This document shows positions 1-9,188 of a stretch of 64,000 nt of DNA, in pieces (the stretch's first letter is position 1; the number at the start of each line of letters is the position of its first letter). A program made the translations under genes and the position numbers. The stretch lies in contig JAQTLE010000004.1 in NCBI GenBank assembly GCA_028715055.1, positions 62,001 to 126,000 of the forward strand. Direction: 5' to 3'. A model generated the notes under the pieces. That model had not been told where the DNA came from, made no database searches, and was given only the letters and a program-made list of their open reading frames with translations. The DNA comes from Sulfurovaceae bacterium (lineage in GTDB: Bacteria > Campylobacterota > Campylobacteria > Campylobacterales > Sulfurovaceae).

Positions 1-261
1 ATCTGCTTTTGTAAGATCTAGCCCAAAACCTATTCCTTTGAGTTTTTTATCAATAATTAAAAAACATATTTCACCTTCAAATCTGCAATCATTTTGATAA
101 AATTTTAGATTATTTGTAATTGCGGAATTCGGTTTATTAAACAACACCATATTTTCCGGTATTTCATTGCCAAGCTCATAAATATGTTCAACGTAATTTC
201 GGCCTATGCATACTACTTTTGATGGCGTTATTGCTTTGTTATTGAATTGTACTGTTTGCAT
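1..261 (-). CDS. Fumarylacetoacetate hydrolase (FAH) family protein, N-terminal part
   Basis: The first 87 residues of a protein continuing beyond the left edge. The segment has the family pattern G-R-N-Y-x-x-H-x-x-E-L-G (residues 20-31), then F-N-K-P-N-S-A-I (41-48) and an acidic F-E-G-E stretch (61-64) where the metal-binding glutamates normally start. FAH-fold enzymes cleave or isomerise acylpyruvate-type compounds; the exact substrate cannot be told. It starts inside the last codons of the upstream DUF502 gene (23 nt overlap), so both are probably co-translated from the leuA transcript. Confidence 0.8.
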   Translation of the reverse strand, partial: MQTVQFNNKAITPSKVVCIGRNYVEHIYELGNEIPENMVLFNKPNSAITNNLKFYQNDCRFEGEICFLIIDKKLKGIGFGLDLTKAD

Positions 262-928
262 TATTTTTTTTGGTTTCCAGCCATTTTTCAAAAGGCAAAA
301 GAGAATCTATAGGTTTTGGCTCTGTTTTTGATATTTCAGCAAGATTTTTAACCCCCATAGATAAAAGATATTGCAAGTGACTATCAAAAGAAGCTTCTTC
401 TATAATGTAAATATCTTTTTTGTGGACTTCAAACATAAATCCGCCGCTTGGTACAGGTGACAATGAAAGAGAAACTGTATAGTGATCTTTAATGATACTC
501 TCTTTTTGGGAATACATAAGCCCGATGTTGTAGCTATCATTGTTCCCAAAACCGGAAATTGCAACCACCAAAACTTTTGTATCTCCTTTTTTTGATGAGT
601 TGAAAATCCCGATCATATCCTTAACTGTTTGATATCCTGGAATTTTAGCAACCAATCTTCCAAAAAGCATGGCAAGCCTTGTCTCTATAAGAAAACCGAA
701 AATGTAGAGAATTAAAATAAAGATAATTACGGCAATAGCAATCCAAAAAGGCTTATTATCTCCAGGTGTAAATCCTATAGGAGTAAATACATATAAATTT
801 ACAAAAGATTGTATAGTATTATATATCCAAAAAAGTATGACAATCACTAGTGCCGCAGGAAGGACACCAAAGAGTCCCTTGATAACTCTTTGAGTAAAAT
901 GCGAAATTATAATATCTCGAATTTTCAT
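239..928 (-). CDS. DUF502 family membrane protein
   Basis: A 229-residue protein with two hydrophobic segments (about residues 18-37 and 60-82) and a soluble C-terminal domain with the G-x-L-V-A-K-I-P-G-Y region around 88-98. This matches the DUF502 family of inner-membrane proteins, which has no established function. It begins right after the leuA stop and overlaps the FAH gene, so it is likely the second gene of a leuA-DUF502-FAH operon. The functional link to leucine synthesis is unclear; position may only reflect operon packing. Confidence 0.8.
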   Translation of the reverse strand: MKIRDIIISHFTQRVIKGLFGVLPAALVIVILFWIYNTIQSFVNLYVFTPIGFTPGDNKPFWIAIAVIIFILILYIFGFLIETRLAMLFGRLVAKIPGYQTVKDMIGIFNSSKKGDTKVLVVAISGFGNNDSYNIGLMYSQKESIIKDHYTVSLSLSPVPSGGFMFEVHKKDIYIIEEASFDSHLQYLLSMGVKNLAEISKTEPKPIDSLLPFEKWLETKKNNANSTIQ

Positions 929-2488
929 TTATATACCACTATCATGGCAAGAATTTTTAAGAGCTAGTTTGTCTTCCATGCTAAGATAGCTATTGAGCGC
1001 TCCAATATACGCTCTTGCGCTTGCAAGCATAGTATCAAGACTTAGTCCATGACCGATTATAGCCGGTTTATTATCATTGAACATTACTTTTACAGTAACA
1101 TTTGCCAAGGCATCTTTGCCTTTTGAAACCGATGTTACTTTATAATCAAGCAATGTGCCTTGATATCCGGTTATCCTATCTATGGTTTTAAATACGGCAT
1201 CTATCGTACCTCCGCCGATCCCTGCATCCGTGATCTCTTTATTATCATGCTTGATCGTTACGGCTGCACTCGGCACTCCGCCTGTGGAATCCATTAATTG
1301 CATTGCTATAAGTTCAAAAGTCTTTTCTACATGAGTCATCTCGCTTGTGACAAGCGCTCTTATATCATCATCGTAGATTTCTTTTTTCTTGTCTGCTAAT
1401 TCTTTAAATCTGTCAAATGTGCTATTTAAGCTTTCATCGTCAAGTTCAAATCCAAGTTTTGCAAGTTTGTCTTTAAATGCTGCTCTGCCTGAATGTTTGC
1501 CAAGAACAAGCGTATCTTCCATATCAAGGCCGATATCTTCCGGACGGATGATCTCATAAGTTTGTTTGTTTTTCAACATCCCGTCTTGGTGTATGCCGCT
1601 TTCATGTGCAAAAGCGTTTTTACCTACTATTGCTTTATTTGGCTGAGGTTCTATGCCGGTTATATTTGCTATCAAACGGCTTGTTGGATATATCTCTTTT
1701 GTATTGATACGTGTATCAAGTCCTTTAAATACATCTTGACGTGTTTTTATAGCCATGACTATCTCTTCAAGAGCAGCGTTTCCTGCTCTCTCGCCAAGCC
1801 CATTGATAGTGCATTCTATCTGCCTAGCACCATTTAATATGCTTTCCAATGAATTTGCCACACCAAGGCCTAAGTCATTGTGATTATGTACAGATATGAT
1901 AGCTCTGCCTTTGGTGTATTCGCTCATCTCTTTGACTATTGCACCGATCTCAAAAGGCAATAGAAAGCCCACAGTGTCTGGCAAATTGATCGTACTGGCC
2001 CCTGCATCTATAACAGCATCGATTATTTCTTTCAAAAATCCCATATCGCTTCGTCCGGCATCTTCGCAGCTAAACTCTATATCATTTACAAAGGTTTTGG
2101 CATAGCTTACGGCATGGACAGCTCTTTTTATGACTTCATCAGGTGCCATTTTAAGTTTATATTCCATATGGATTGGGCTGGTCGCTATAAAAGTATGTAT
2201 TCTTTTTAATGGCGCTTTAGCTATAGCATCTCCAGCGGCTTTTACGTCATTGTCAGTTGCTCTGGCTAGCGAACACACAGTTGAATGAATGATCTTTTGT
2301 GCTATTAAGCTGATCGCATCAAAATCTCCAGGGCTGGCTGCAGCAAAACCTGCTTCTATGATATCCACACCTAATCGTTCCAATTGAGAAGCTATTTGTA
2401 TCTTTTCTTCCGTATTCATGGATGCTCCCGGGCTTTGCTCTCCATCTCTTAATGTGGTATCAAATATTTTTATCATCTCAGTTTGCAT
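929..2488 (-). CDS. leuA: 2-isopropylmalate synthase
   Basis: Catalyses the first committed step of leucine synthesis, condensing acetyl-CoA with 2-oxoisovalerate. The 519-residue protein has the HMGL-like TIM barrel with the D-T-T-L-R-D-G-E-Q motif (10-18), the metal-binding S-V-H-N-H-N-D motif near residue 200, and a C-terminal regulatory (allosteric) domain from about residue 390. Length is normal. The start at 2488 has an AAAGG-type ribosome site; an internal ATG four codons later is an alternative. A leader peptide and hairpins upstream (2511-2726) suggest leucine-controlled attenuation. Citramalate synthase is a less likely alternative. Confidence 0.93.
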   Translation of the reverse strand: MQTEMIKIFDTTLRDGEQSPGASMNTEEKIQIASQLERLGVDIIEAGFAAASPGDFDAISLIAQKIIHSTVCSLARATDNDVKAAGDAIAKAPLKRIHTFIATSPIHMEYKLKMAPDEVIKRAVHAVSYAKTFVNDIEFSCEDAGRSDMGFLKEIIDAVIDAGASTINLPDTVGFLLPFEIGAIVKEMSEYTKGRAIISVHNHNDLGLGVANSLESILNGARQIECTINGLGERAGNAALEEIVMAIKTRQDVFKGLDTRINTKEIYPTSRLIANITGIEPQPNKAIVGKNAFAHESGIHQDGMLKNKQTYEIIRPEDIGLDMEDTLVLGKHSGRAAFKDKLAKLGFELDDESLNSTFDRFKELADKKKEIYDDDIRALVTSEMTHVEKTFELIAMQLMDSTGGVPSAAVTIKHDNKEITDAGIGGGTIDAVFKTIDRITGYQGTLLDYKVTSVSKGKDALANVTVKVMFNDNKPAIIGHGLSLDTMLASARAYIGALNSYLSMEDKLALKNSCHDSGI

Positions 2489-2510
2489 TTTGTATTTACC
2501 TTTGTCTTCA

Positions 2511-2532
2511 TAAAAACACCTGTTTACGGTGT
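2511..2532 (-). terminator. Candidate attenuator terminator before leuA
   Basis: On the minus strand ACACC, a 7-nt loop and GGTGT form a 5-bp stem followed by a short T run, 23 nt before the leuA start. It sits downstream of the leucine-rich leader ORF. The stem is short, so termination would be weak; the position relative to the leader is the main argument. Confidence 0.5.
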
Positions 2533-2548
2533 AAAAATTGTTTAATTG

Positions 2549-2563
2549 TACCCTAAAAGGGTA
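2549..2563 (-). promoter_or_regulatory. Small hairpin between leader peptide and leuA terminator
   Basis: Perfect 5-bp inverted repeat TACCC/GGGTA with a 5-nt loop in the leuA leader RNA. Its GGGTAC arm could alternatively pair with a GTACC inside the leader-peptide coding region, which is what a ribosome-position-dependent switch would need. The alternative pairing is inferred by eye only. Confidence 0.4.
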
Positions 2564-2591
2564 GAAAAAATAGAATGAAAATCGTTATTTA

Positions 2592-2666
2592 TTATAGAGA
2601 AATTGAGAGTAGCAGGAGAGAAGTAGCTGCTTTGGCAAATGGTACGGTAATCATTGAAAATTTCAT
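2592..2666 (-). CDS. Leucine-rich leader peptide of leuA (leuL-like)
   Basis: A 24-codon ORF too short for usual gene calling. It has a strong ribosome site (AAGGAG, 5 nt before ATG) and encodes four consecutive leucines (CTC CTG CTA CTC, residues 17-20) plus a final leucine codon (CTA) just before the stop. All five are CTN codons of the kind used sparingly here, unlike TTA/CTT. It lies between a good promoter and hairpins preceding leuA, the classic layout of ribosome-mediated attenuation: stalling at Leu codons when leucyl-tRNA is scarce would allow read-through. Function is inferred; the ORF, codons and layout are seen directly. Confidence 0.75.
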   Translation of the reverse strand: MKFSMITVPFAKAATSLLLLSISL

Positions 2667-2697
2667 TTTCTCTCCTTGGTAAATTGTATTTTACGGG

Positions 2698-2726
2698 ATT
2701 ATATCTTATTTTTTTTGCAATTTCAA
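2698..2726 (-). promoter_or_regulatory. Sigma-70 promoter of the leuA leader
   Basis: TTGAAA (2721-2726) and TATAAT (2698-2703) read on the minus strand with exactly 17 nt between them. This is close to consensus and lies about 30 nt upstream of the leader-peptide start codon. Confidence 0.75.
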
Positions 2727-2841
2727 GTTGCAACTTAAAAACATTATAAAATACATTAACTTTTCTAATGAATCATATATCGTATGCGAAATGACATTTA
2801 AAATTTGATATTATTAGAAATCATTTTCAAGGAACAACCTT

Positions 2842-5800
2842 TTGGCTACCAAAGAACACATATTAGATATATTAAATTACCAATTTCTCATTATAGATGG
2901 AGCAATGGGAACACAGATTCAAGATTTGAAGATCCCGGCTAGTGCTTGGCTTGACGAGCGGGGCAACTCCCAAGAAGGGTGCAATGAACTTCTTAATGAT
3001 ACAGCACCTGATCTTATTAGACAAATACACAAACGCTACGCTATGGCAGGGGCAAATCTAATCTCAACAAATACATTTGGGACAATGCCATGGGTGCTTG
3101 ATGAGTACGGCATTAGCAATAGGTCATATGAATTATCTCGCAAAGGAGCCGAGCTTGTCAAAAGCGTATGCGATGAGTTTCAAAGCGAGCAAAGTCCAAG
3201 GTTTGTGTTGGGTTCTATCGGACCGGGGACTAAGCTCCCTTCTTTGGGGCATATTGATTATGACGAGATGTATGAAGGATTTTTAGAAGTTGCTCTTGGG
3301 CTGATAGATGGCGGATGCGATATCTTTTTGCTAGAGACTTGTCAAGATCCATTGCAGATAAAAGCAGCTCTTCATGCATGCGAGGAGGCAAACGCTCAAC
3401 GTGGTGTGAAATTACCGGTCATGGTATCAGCAACTATAGAACTAAGCGGTACGATGTTAATCGGTACAGACGCTACTACTCTTATGACTATACTAGAGCC
3501 GTTTGATATCCTATCAATTGGATTCAACTGCGGAACTGGGCCAGATCAAGTCAAAAAACATCTTGGACTTTTAAGTGAAATATCTAAATTCCCGCTTTCT
3601 ATTCATGCCAATGCCGGGCTCCCTCAAAACAGAGGAGGATATACTTATTATCCTATGGGGCCGGATGAGTTTGCTGCAAAGCAAAAAGAATTTACACTGC
3701 TTGATGGAATTTCATTTTTGGGGGGTTGTTGCGGTACAACACCACAACATATTTTAGCACTTTCCAAAGCGCTAAAAGGCGAAAAGCCAAAACCTCCAAT
3801 AGGGAGCATTAAGCCATCTATTGCTTCATTGTTTAATAGTGTAGAGCTTGTCCAGACTCCCGCGCCTCTGCTCATAGGTGAACGCAGTAATGCTACAGGT
3901 TCAAAAGCATTTAGAGAACTCATCATAGCCAGTGATTATGAAGGCACACTTAGTGTCGGACAGGCTCAAGTCAGAGATGGAGCGCATTGCTTGGATGTCA
4001 ACGTAGAGTTTGCAGGAAGAGATGGCGCATCGGATATGCGTGAGGTCATGAAACTCTATAATCAAAAGATCTCAATACCTCTCATGCCCGATGCCACCAG
4101 AGTAAATACCACAGAAGAAGCTCTAAAGGCAATAGGTGGAAAGCCTATAATCAATTCAGTGAACTTAGAGGATGGAGAAGAAAAACTTGATGCTATTTGT
4201 CATTTAGCCAAAAAGTTCGGTACAGCGCTTGTATGTCTAGTCATCGACGAAAAGGGTATGGCAAAAACAACTGAAGATAAGATGAGGATAGCTGAGCGCA
4301 TATATGACTTGTGTGTCAATCGTCACGGCATAGATCCATCAAACCTTATCTTCGATATGTTGACTTTTACAGTTGGAAGCGGTGATTTGGAATATCGTGA
4401 TGCTGCGATCCAAACGATCGGTGCTATCAGACAGCTTCATGTCAAATATCCTGCAGTTGGCTCAACGTTGGGGCTTTCTAATATCTCTTTTGGACTCAGT
4501 GCAAACGCTAGAGTTTTTCTCAATTCGGTATTTTTACACCATTGTATCGAAGCTGGTATGACAAGCGTAATTATAAATGTAAAACATATAGTGCCGTTAT
4601 CAAAGATGAGCGATGAAGATAGGACTATTTGTGAAGAGTTGCTTTTCTCTCCAGATGACCAGTCCCTGTTTAAATTTATCAATCATTTCAGCGACAAAAC
4701 CATCGATAGTACTGTGAGTGATGAGGCATATGAAGCTTTGAGCGACGAAGAGAAGATAGCTAGGCTGTTAATTGACGGAGATAAAGAGCGAATGATTCCT
4801 CTTGTGACAAAAGCCAAAGATCATATATCAGCAGACAAGATAGTCAATGAGATATTGATCGATGCGATGAAAGAAGTCGGCGAGCTTTTTGGAAGTGGTA
4901 AAATGCAGCTTCCGTTTGTACTTCAATCAGCAGAAACCATGAAAACAACCGTTGATTTTCTAAATCCTTATCTTACCAAGCAGGAAAAAAGTACCAAAAC
5001 AGCTTTGGTCATAGGTACGGTCAAAGGTGATGTGCATGATGTAGGTAAAAACCTAGTGGACATAATCTTGACAAATAATGGCTTTAAAGTATTCAATATC
5101 GGCATCAAAAAAGAGCTTGATGAATATCTGGAAGTCCTTAAAAACGAAGAGATCCATGCTATAGGCATGAGTGGACTGCTCGTTAAATCAACAGCAGTGA
5201 TGAGAGACAACCTAGAAGCCATGGCAAGCGAGGGCATCACAATACCTGTGCTATTGGGTGGCGCAGCGCTTACTAGAAGCTTTGTCGATGATTTTTGCCG
5301 ACCTATCTACAAAGGAGCAATATTTTATTGCCGCGACGCATTTGATGGTGTTATCGCTATGAGCAGGATAGAGAAATTTATTGAAGACCGAAGTGTTGGA
5401 CTTGATGACCGTTTGGCCGGAGATATGATTGAACATGATAGAAAAGAAGTCAAAGAGGCAATAATCCCTTCATTTGATAAACTTAAAATGCCTTCTATCG
5501 TTCCAGTCCCTACGCCTCCATTTTGGGGCAGAAGGGTATTGCGCCATGAGCAGCTCGATTTTGACATGGTAACGCAATGGGTCAACAAAAGAAGTCTCTT
5601 TAAAATGCACTGGGGATATACAAGTCGCGGCATGAGCAAAGAAGCATATAAACAAATTTTGGAAACAAAAGTATATCCGGCATACGATAGGATAAAAAAA
5701 GAGATAATCTCTCGCGGACTTTTTGAGCCTACTATAATATATGGATATTATCCATGCAGAAGTAATGATAAAGAGTTGTTGCTTTTTGATGAGAGCGAGG

Positions 5801-6348
5801 GATGGAATAATGACGCAGATGCAAATCGAGAACCACTGAATGAGATAATAGGCAGAGCTAAATATCAATTTACTTTCCCGAGACAGCGCAGGGTGCCTCA
5901 TCGTGCATTGAGTGATTTTTTCTCTCACACTAGAGATGATGTCATAGGTATCTCTTGCGTGAGTGTAGGAGATAAATTTAGTGAATACGAAAAAGAGCTT
6001 TATGACAAGGGTGAGTACCTGGAATATAATTTAGTGCATGGATTCGGTGTTGAATTAGCTGAAGCATTAGCCGAGATAGTACACAAACAGATCCGTCTTG
6101 ATCTTAATATTGCCAGCCAAGATGAGGGCTTTAGTCTACGCGATGTGAGAATGAACAGATACCAAGGAGCTAGATACAGCTTTGGTTATCCTGCATGTCC
6201 AGACCTGGAGCCTAGCCGTATCATCTTTGATCTGCTTCGTCCTGAAGAGTTTGGTATCACATTAAGCGAGACATTTCAGATACATCCAGAGCAGAGTACG
6301 ACTGCACTTGTCGTGCATCATAAAGAAGCTAGTTATTATGCTGTTTGA
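2842..6348 (+). CDS. metH: Cobalamin-dependent methionine synthase
   Basis: Transfers a methyl group from 5-methyltetrahydrofolate to homocysteine via B12. The 1168-residue protein carries all modules in order: homocysteine-binding domain (1-~325) with zinc ligands Cys230 in G-F-N-C and Cys296/297 in G-G-C-C-G, pterin-binding domain (~340-600), cap and B12-binding domain with the cobalt-ligating D-V-H-D-V-G-K-N motif (730-737), and the C-terminal S-adenosylmethionine reactivation domain with R-x-x-P-C-P-style residues near the end (G-Y-P-A-C-P). It starts with TTG behind AAGGA, divergent from leuA. The 5' gap is too short for a cobalamin riboswitch. Confidence 0.97.
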   Translation: MATKEHILDILNYQFLIIDGAMGTQIQDLKIPASAWLDERGNSQEGCNELLNDTAPDLIRQIHKRYAMAGANLISTNTFGTMPWVLDEYGISNRSYELSRKGAELVKSVCDEFQSEQSPRFVLGSIGPGTKLPSLGHIDYDEMYEGFLEVALGLIDGGCDIFLLETCQDPLQIKAALHACEEANAQRGVKLPVMVSATIELSGTMLIGTDATTLMTILEPFDILSIGFNCGTGPDQVKKHLGLLSEISKFPLSIHANAGLPQNRGGYTYYPMGPDEFAAKQKEFTLLDGISFLGGCCGTTPQHILALSKALKGEKPKPPIGSIKPSIASLFNSVELVQTPAPLLIGERSNATGSKAFRELIIASDYEGTLSVGQAQVRDGAHCLDVNVEFAGRDGASDMREVMKLYNQKISIPLMPDATRVNTTEEALKAIGGKPIINSVNLEDGEEKLDAICHLAKKFGTALVCLVIDEKGMAKTTEDKMRIAERIYDLCVNRHGIDPSNLIFDMLTFTVGSGDLEYRDAAIQTIGAIRQLHVKYPAVGSTLGLSNISFGLSANARVFLNSVFLHHCIEAGMTSVIINVKHIVPLSKMSDEDRTICEELLFSPDDQSLFKFINHFSDKTIDSTVSDEAYEALSDEEKIARLLIDGDKERMIPLVTKAKDHISADKIVNEILIDAMKEVGELFGSGKMQLPFVLQSAETMKTTVDFLNPYLTKQEKSTKTALVIGTVKGDVHDVGKNLVDIILTNNGFKVFNIGIKKELDEYLEVLKNEEIHAIGMSGLLVKSTAVMRDNLEAMASEGITIPVLLGGAALTRSFVDDFCRPIYKGAIFYCRDAFDGVIAMSRIEKFIEDRSVGLDDRLAGDMIEHDRKEVKEAIIPSFDKLKMPSIVPVPTPPFWGRRVLRHEQLDFDMVTQWVNKRSLFKMHWGYTSRGMSKEAYKQILETKVYPAYDRIKKEIISRGLFEPTIIYGYYPCRSNDKELLLFDESEGWNNDADANREPLNEIIGRAKYQFTFPRQRRVPHRALSDFFSHTRDDVIGISCVSVGDKFSEYEKELYDKGEYLEYNLVHGFGVELAEALAEIVHKQIRLDLNIASQDEGFSLRDVRMNRYQGARYSFGYPACPDLEPSRIIFDLLRPEEFGITLSETFQIHPEQSTTALVVHHKEASYYAV

Positions 6349-6371
6349 TTTAAATAAACAAGGATAAATAT

Positions 6372-6722
6372 ATGATATATTATTTAACTAAAATAATTAT
6401 TACAACAATTTTAATAGTGATTATTTCTGAAATATCAAAGCGAAATACATTGATAGGTAGTATTTTAGCTTCTATTCCATTGGTATCTGTATTGGCAATG
6501 ATTTGGCTGTATGTTGATACAAATAATTCTACAAAAGTAATTGAACTTTCTAACAGCATAATGGTTCTGATTATTCCGTCATTGACTTTATTTATTGCTT
6601 TGCCGATATTGATAAAAAAAGGATTTTCTTTTTATCCAAGTTTGTTAATTTCTATTATTTTGACAATATTTGCTTATTATCTGATAATTTTAATTAGTGA
6701 AAAATTAGGTATTAAATTATAA
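6372..6722 (+). CDS. Small integral membrane protein, DUF3147-like
   Basis: A 116-residue very hydrophobic protein with four probable membrane segments and almost no soluble part. The N-terminal pattern K-x-x-x-T-x-x-I-V-x-x-S-E-x-x-K and the G-S-I-L-A-S-I-P-L-V-S motif resemble the DUF3147 family of uncharacterised inner-membrane proteins. It has a good ribosome site (AAGGATAAATAT) 24 nt after metH and may be co-transcribed. Function unknown. Confidence 0.7.
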   Translation: MIYYLTKIIITTILIVIISEISKRNTLIGSILASIPLVSVLAMIWLYVDTNNSTKVIELSNSIMVLIIPSLTLFIALPILIKKGFSFYPSLLISIILTIFAYYLIILISEKLGIKL

Positions 6723-6796
6723 ATAGAGCATTGCAATAGCAGAATATTTTTGCATACTCTTTATATATAAAGTTAAATATTTTATATGTCGGCTTA

Positions 6797-6830
6797 TGTT
6801 AAACTCACCACGAACGAGTAGTTCGTTATG
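6797..6830. repeat. REP-like palindrome remnant
   Basis: Contains a 6-bp inverted repeat ACGAAC/GTTCGT with a 5-nt spacer (6810-6826), preceded by a CTCACCACGAAC string. The wording resembles REP-type palindromes I recall from many environmental bacterial genomes. It lies in the non-coding gap between two convergent genes, has no T tract and is probably degenerate. Family assignment is from memory only. Confidence 0.35.
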
Positions 6831-6844
6831 AATAGATTCTTGGA

Positions 6845-7276
6845 TTATTTGGATTTTGTTTCTAATGCTTTTTTTTGCTCAGGCGTAAGCAGATCGTACA
6901 TTTTCTCGATTTGGTCAGCTTTTTTTGCCGACATATTATCGCTCATATCGGCATATTTTGTCATGAAAACCTCGCGGTCAAATTTACCGTCATGAAATGC
7001 TGCCATCATTGGTTTACCATTGTCTTGCATCATTTCGGCTTTTTCTTTGTGCCACTGCATCATAAGTTCATTCATTTTGATGCGTTGTTCTTGTGTTAGA
7101 TCAAGATTCATGATAGCAGGCATTGGTCCTTCGCAGCTACATCTGCCCATCATTTGTCCTTTGCCGCCGCACATCATTTTTCCATTACCAGAACCCATTT
7201 TGCATGTTTTTGGAGCTGCCATTGCAACTGTAGCGGCAACCGTCAAGATAGCTATTAAATAACCTTTTTTATTCAT
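6845..7276 (-). CDS. Periplasmic Spy/CpxP-like protein, Met/Cys-rich
   Basis: About 143 residues. The start is chosen at the second of two adjacent ATGs (7276; the other is 7279), because AAAAGGA lies at best spacing there; a longer frame reaches back to 7360 but without a ribosome site. A signal peptide ends at A-M-A-A-P. The next ~30 residues hold four cysteines and many Met/Gly residues, suggesting metal (copper-type) binding. The remainder is helical with L-T-x-E-Q motifs (near L-T-Q-E-Q and L-T-P-E-Q), as in Spy/CpxP/CnrX-like periplasmic chaperones or sensors. A TATAAT box lies at 7305-7310. Partner unknown. Confidence 0.7.
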   Translation of the reverse strand: MNKKGYLIAILTVAATVAMAAPKTCKMGSGNGKMMCGGKGQMMGRCSCEGPMPAIMNLDLTQEQRIKMNELMMQWHKEKAEMMQDNGKPMMAAFHDGKFDREVFMTKYADMSDNMSAKKADQIEKMYDLLTPEQKKALETKSK

Positions 7277-7328
7277 CATTGTTCCTTTTAATTTATCGAG
7301 ATCTATTATATCAAATAAAAGAGAAAAA

Positions 7329-8636
7329 TTATCTCTTTTTCGATTTTTTTGCAGATTCAACTCTTGCTATTTTTGGACCTCTTTTTGTTGCATATTTTGG
7401 TTGGACCAGCTCTTTTTTCTTTTTATTTCCAAATGCACCATCTGCTTTCCTTGGTTTTTCCGCCTCTTTTGTAAGGCTTTTCCCTCGTGTCTTAGTAGTC
7501 TCTGTTATCGTTGCCGATCCAAAGCCTTTGACCGTAATATGTTCCGGTTTTTTGCCAAGCATAGTTTCTATTTTTCTCCAAGATATTTGTTCTGTGGTCG
7601 ATAGAAGCGTGATCGCTACTCCATCTTTGCCTGCACGGCCTGTTCTGCCGATGCGGTGTATGTAGTCATTCGGGATATGTGGGATATCATAATTGATAAT
7701 GACACCCAAGTCGTCGATATCCAATCCGCGTGCTGCTATATCTGTTGCCACTAGAATTTTTATCTCACCTGAACGGAAATCTTTTAAAGCACGGTCTCTA
7801 GCTCCATGCTTTTTGTCTCCATGAATGGTCGCACATGGCAAGCCACTATCTTTTAAATGCCGGCTTACTTCGTCTGCAATAACCTTAGTGCGAGTAAAAA
7901 CCAGCACTTGCGGGTAATTATTGGAACCGATAATGAAAGAAAGAAGCTCACTTTTTTTCTCTTTTTCTATAGGATGAACGATTTGGCGTATTGTTAGATC
8001 AGCAGGCGAGAGATTGTCTATCTCGACCAAGAGAGGTTTTTTTAGGATTTTTTCACTAAGCCTTTTAACTGCACCGGTCATCGTCGCAGAAAATAAAATA
8101 GTTTGGCGTTTTGGAGGTAATAGATCTATGATCTGCTCTACCTCTCGTATAAATCCCATGTCCAAAATCGTATCGGCTTCATCAAGTACTAGAAATTGTA
8201 ATTTTGAAAGTGGGATATGCCCTTGGCGGTTTAGCTCAATAAAACGCCCAGGAGTGGCAACAATGATGTCAGCCCCCTTTTCTAACGATGCAATTTGTTT
8301 GCTTATATTTATACCGCCAGAAATATTAAGGATTCGGAGTTCCGTTTCCAAGGCAAAGCTTCTGATGGCCAATGTGATCTGATCAGAGAGTTCACGAGTA
8401 GGAACGATAACCAAAGCCTGAACTCGTGCAAGTTCGTCAGAGTTTGCTTTGTTAATCATTTGCAAAATAGGCAATGAGTATGCAGCAGTTTTTCCAGTGC
8501 CTGTTTGGGCAGCACCCAAAATGTCACGCCCTTGCAATATCAATGGCATTGCCTTAGCTTGAATCGGAGTGGGAATCGTGTACCCCAAAGAGGCTATATT
8601 TTTTTGTAGTTGAATATTTAAAGTTTTGAATGGCAT
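7329..8636 (-). CDS. rhlE: DEAD-box ATP-dependent RNA helicase
   Basis: A 435-residue helicase with Q motif (P-T-P-I-Q), Walker A A-Q-T-G-T-G-K-T (43-50), D-E-A-D (152-155), S-A-T motif III and H-R-I-G-R-T-G-R motif VI, then a Lys/Arg-rich tail for RNA binding. Length and basic tail fit the RhlE subgroup, which remodels RNA in ribosome assembly or decay. It may be the gene upstream of the Spy-like gene in the same direction, although that gene appears to have its own promoter inside the end of this one. Confidence 0.9.
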   Translation of the reverse strand: MPFKTLNIQLQKNIASLGYTIPTPIQAKAMPLILQGRDILGAAQTGTGKTAAYSLPILQMINKANSDELARVQALVIVPTRELSDQITLAIRSFALETELRILNISGGINISKQIASLEKGADIIVATPGRFIELNRQGHIPLSKLQFLVLDEADTILDMGFIREVEQIIDLLPPKRQTILFSATMTGAVKRLSEKILKKPLLVEIDNLSPADLTIRQIVHPIEKEKKSELLSFIIGSNNYPQVLVFTRTKVIADEVSRHLKDSGLPCATIHGDKKHGARDRALKDFRSGEIKILVATDIAARGLDIDDLGVIINYDIPHIPNDYIHRIGRTGRAGKDGVAITLLSTTEQISWRKIETMLGKKPEHITVKGFGSATITETTKTRGKSLTKEAEKPRKADGAFGNKKKKELVQPKYATKRGPKIARVESAKKSKKR

Positions 8637-8888
8637 TTGCTACCTTTGTATTATATTAATAGATATTTACAGTGCCGATTTATTTGATTAAACTTGAAGC
8701 AGGGCATTGAAGAATAGTGTGATTATATCACAAAAATGCATTTATAGCCCAAAGCTATTATATGTATAGCTTTCAATTATTATTTATTTTTTTATATCAA
8801 TATGGTCGCATAATAATGTATTCAGTATAATTTTTATATTTTTAAATAGAACCAACTAACAAAAATTGACAAAGGAGAGTAGGAGTAT

Positions 8889-9188
8889 ATGAATTTTCGC
8901 GACCGGTGCTATTCACTTTTGCTTCAAATCCCAAAAGGTAAAGTAACTACATATCAAGCAATTGCTCACGCATTAGGTAGTAGGGCGTACAGAGCAGTAG
9001 GCACTGCAATGGCAAAAAATCAAAACCCTATAAATGTGCCTTGCCATAGAGTAGTCAAGAATAATAGGGAGGTCGGCAACTATTCTCTAGGCATAGATAA
9101 AAAGATAGAACTTCTTACAAATGAAGGAATTGAGATAAAAAATGGCAAAATAGCTAATTTTGCCGATGTGTTTTACGATTTTTTATAA
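8889..9188 (+). CDS. MGMT-family DNA-binding protein (O6-alkylguanine repair type)
   Basis: A 99-residue protein consisting only of the C-terminal helix-turn-helix/active-site domain of O6-methylguanine-DNA methyltransferases. The P-C-H-R-V motif with the acceptor Cys52 is intact, and Y-R-A-V-G-x-A-M is present. It lacks the N-terminal domain of full Ogt/Ada proteins, so it could be a compact alkyltransferase or, since Cys is kept, not an alkyltransferase-like (Trp) protein. It has a strong AGGAG site. Its stop overlaps the stop of the convergent cupin gene. Confidence 0.85.
   Translation: MNFRDRCYSLLLQIPKGKVTTYQAIAHALGSRAYRAVGTAMAKNQNPINVPCHRVVKNNREVGNYSLGIDKKIELLTNEGIEIKNGKIANFADVFYDFL

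Noticed and set aside
2542-2733. 63-codon minus-strand ORF upstream of leuA
   Set aside because: It starts at the -35 of the leader promoter without a ribosome site and runs through the hairpin region; the 24-codon leader peptide in another frame has the ribosome site.
2739-2841. Cobalamin or SAM riboswitch before metH
   Set aside because: Only about 100 nt separate metH from the leuA promoter, and no B12-box-like or SAM-riboswitch motif was seen.
5470-5928. 152-codon minus-strand ORF antisense to metH
   Set aside because: Fully inside the conserved metH activation domain; composition is that of a shadow frame.
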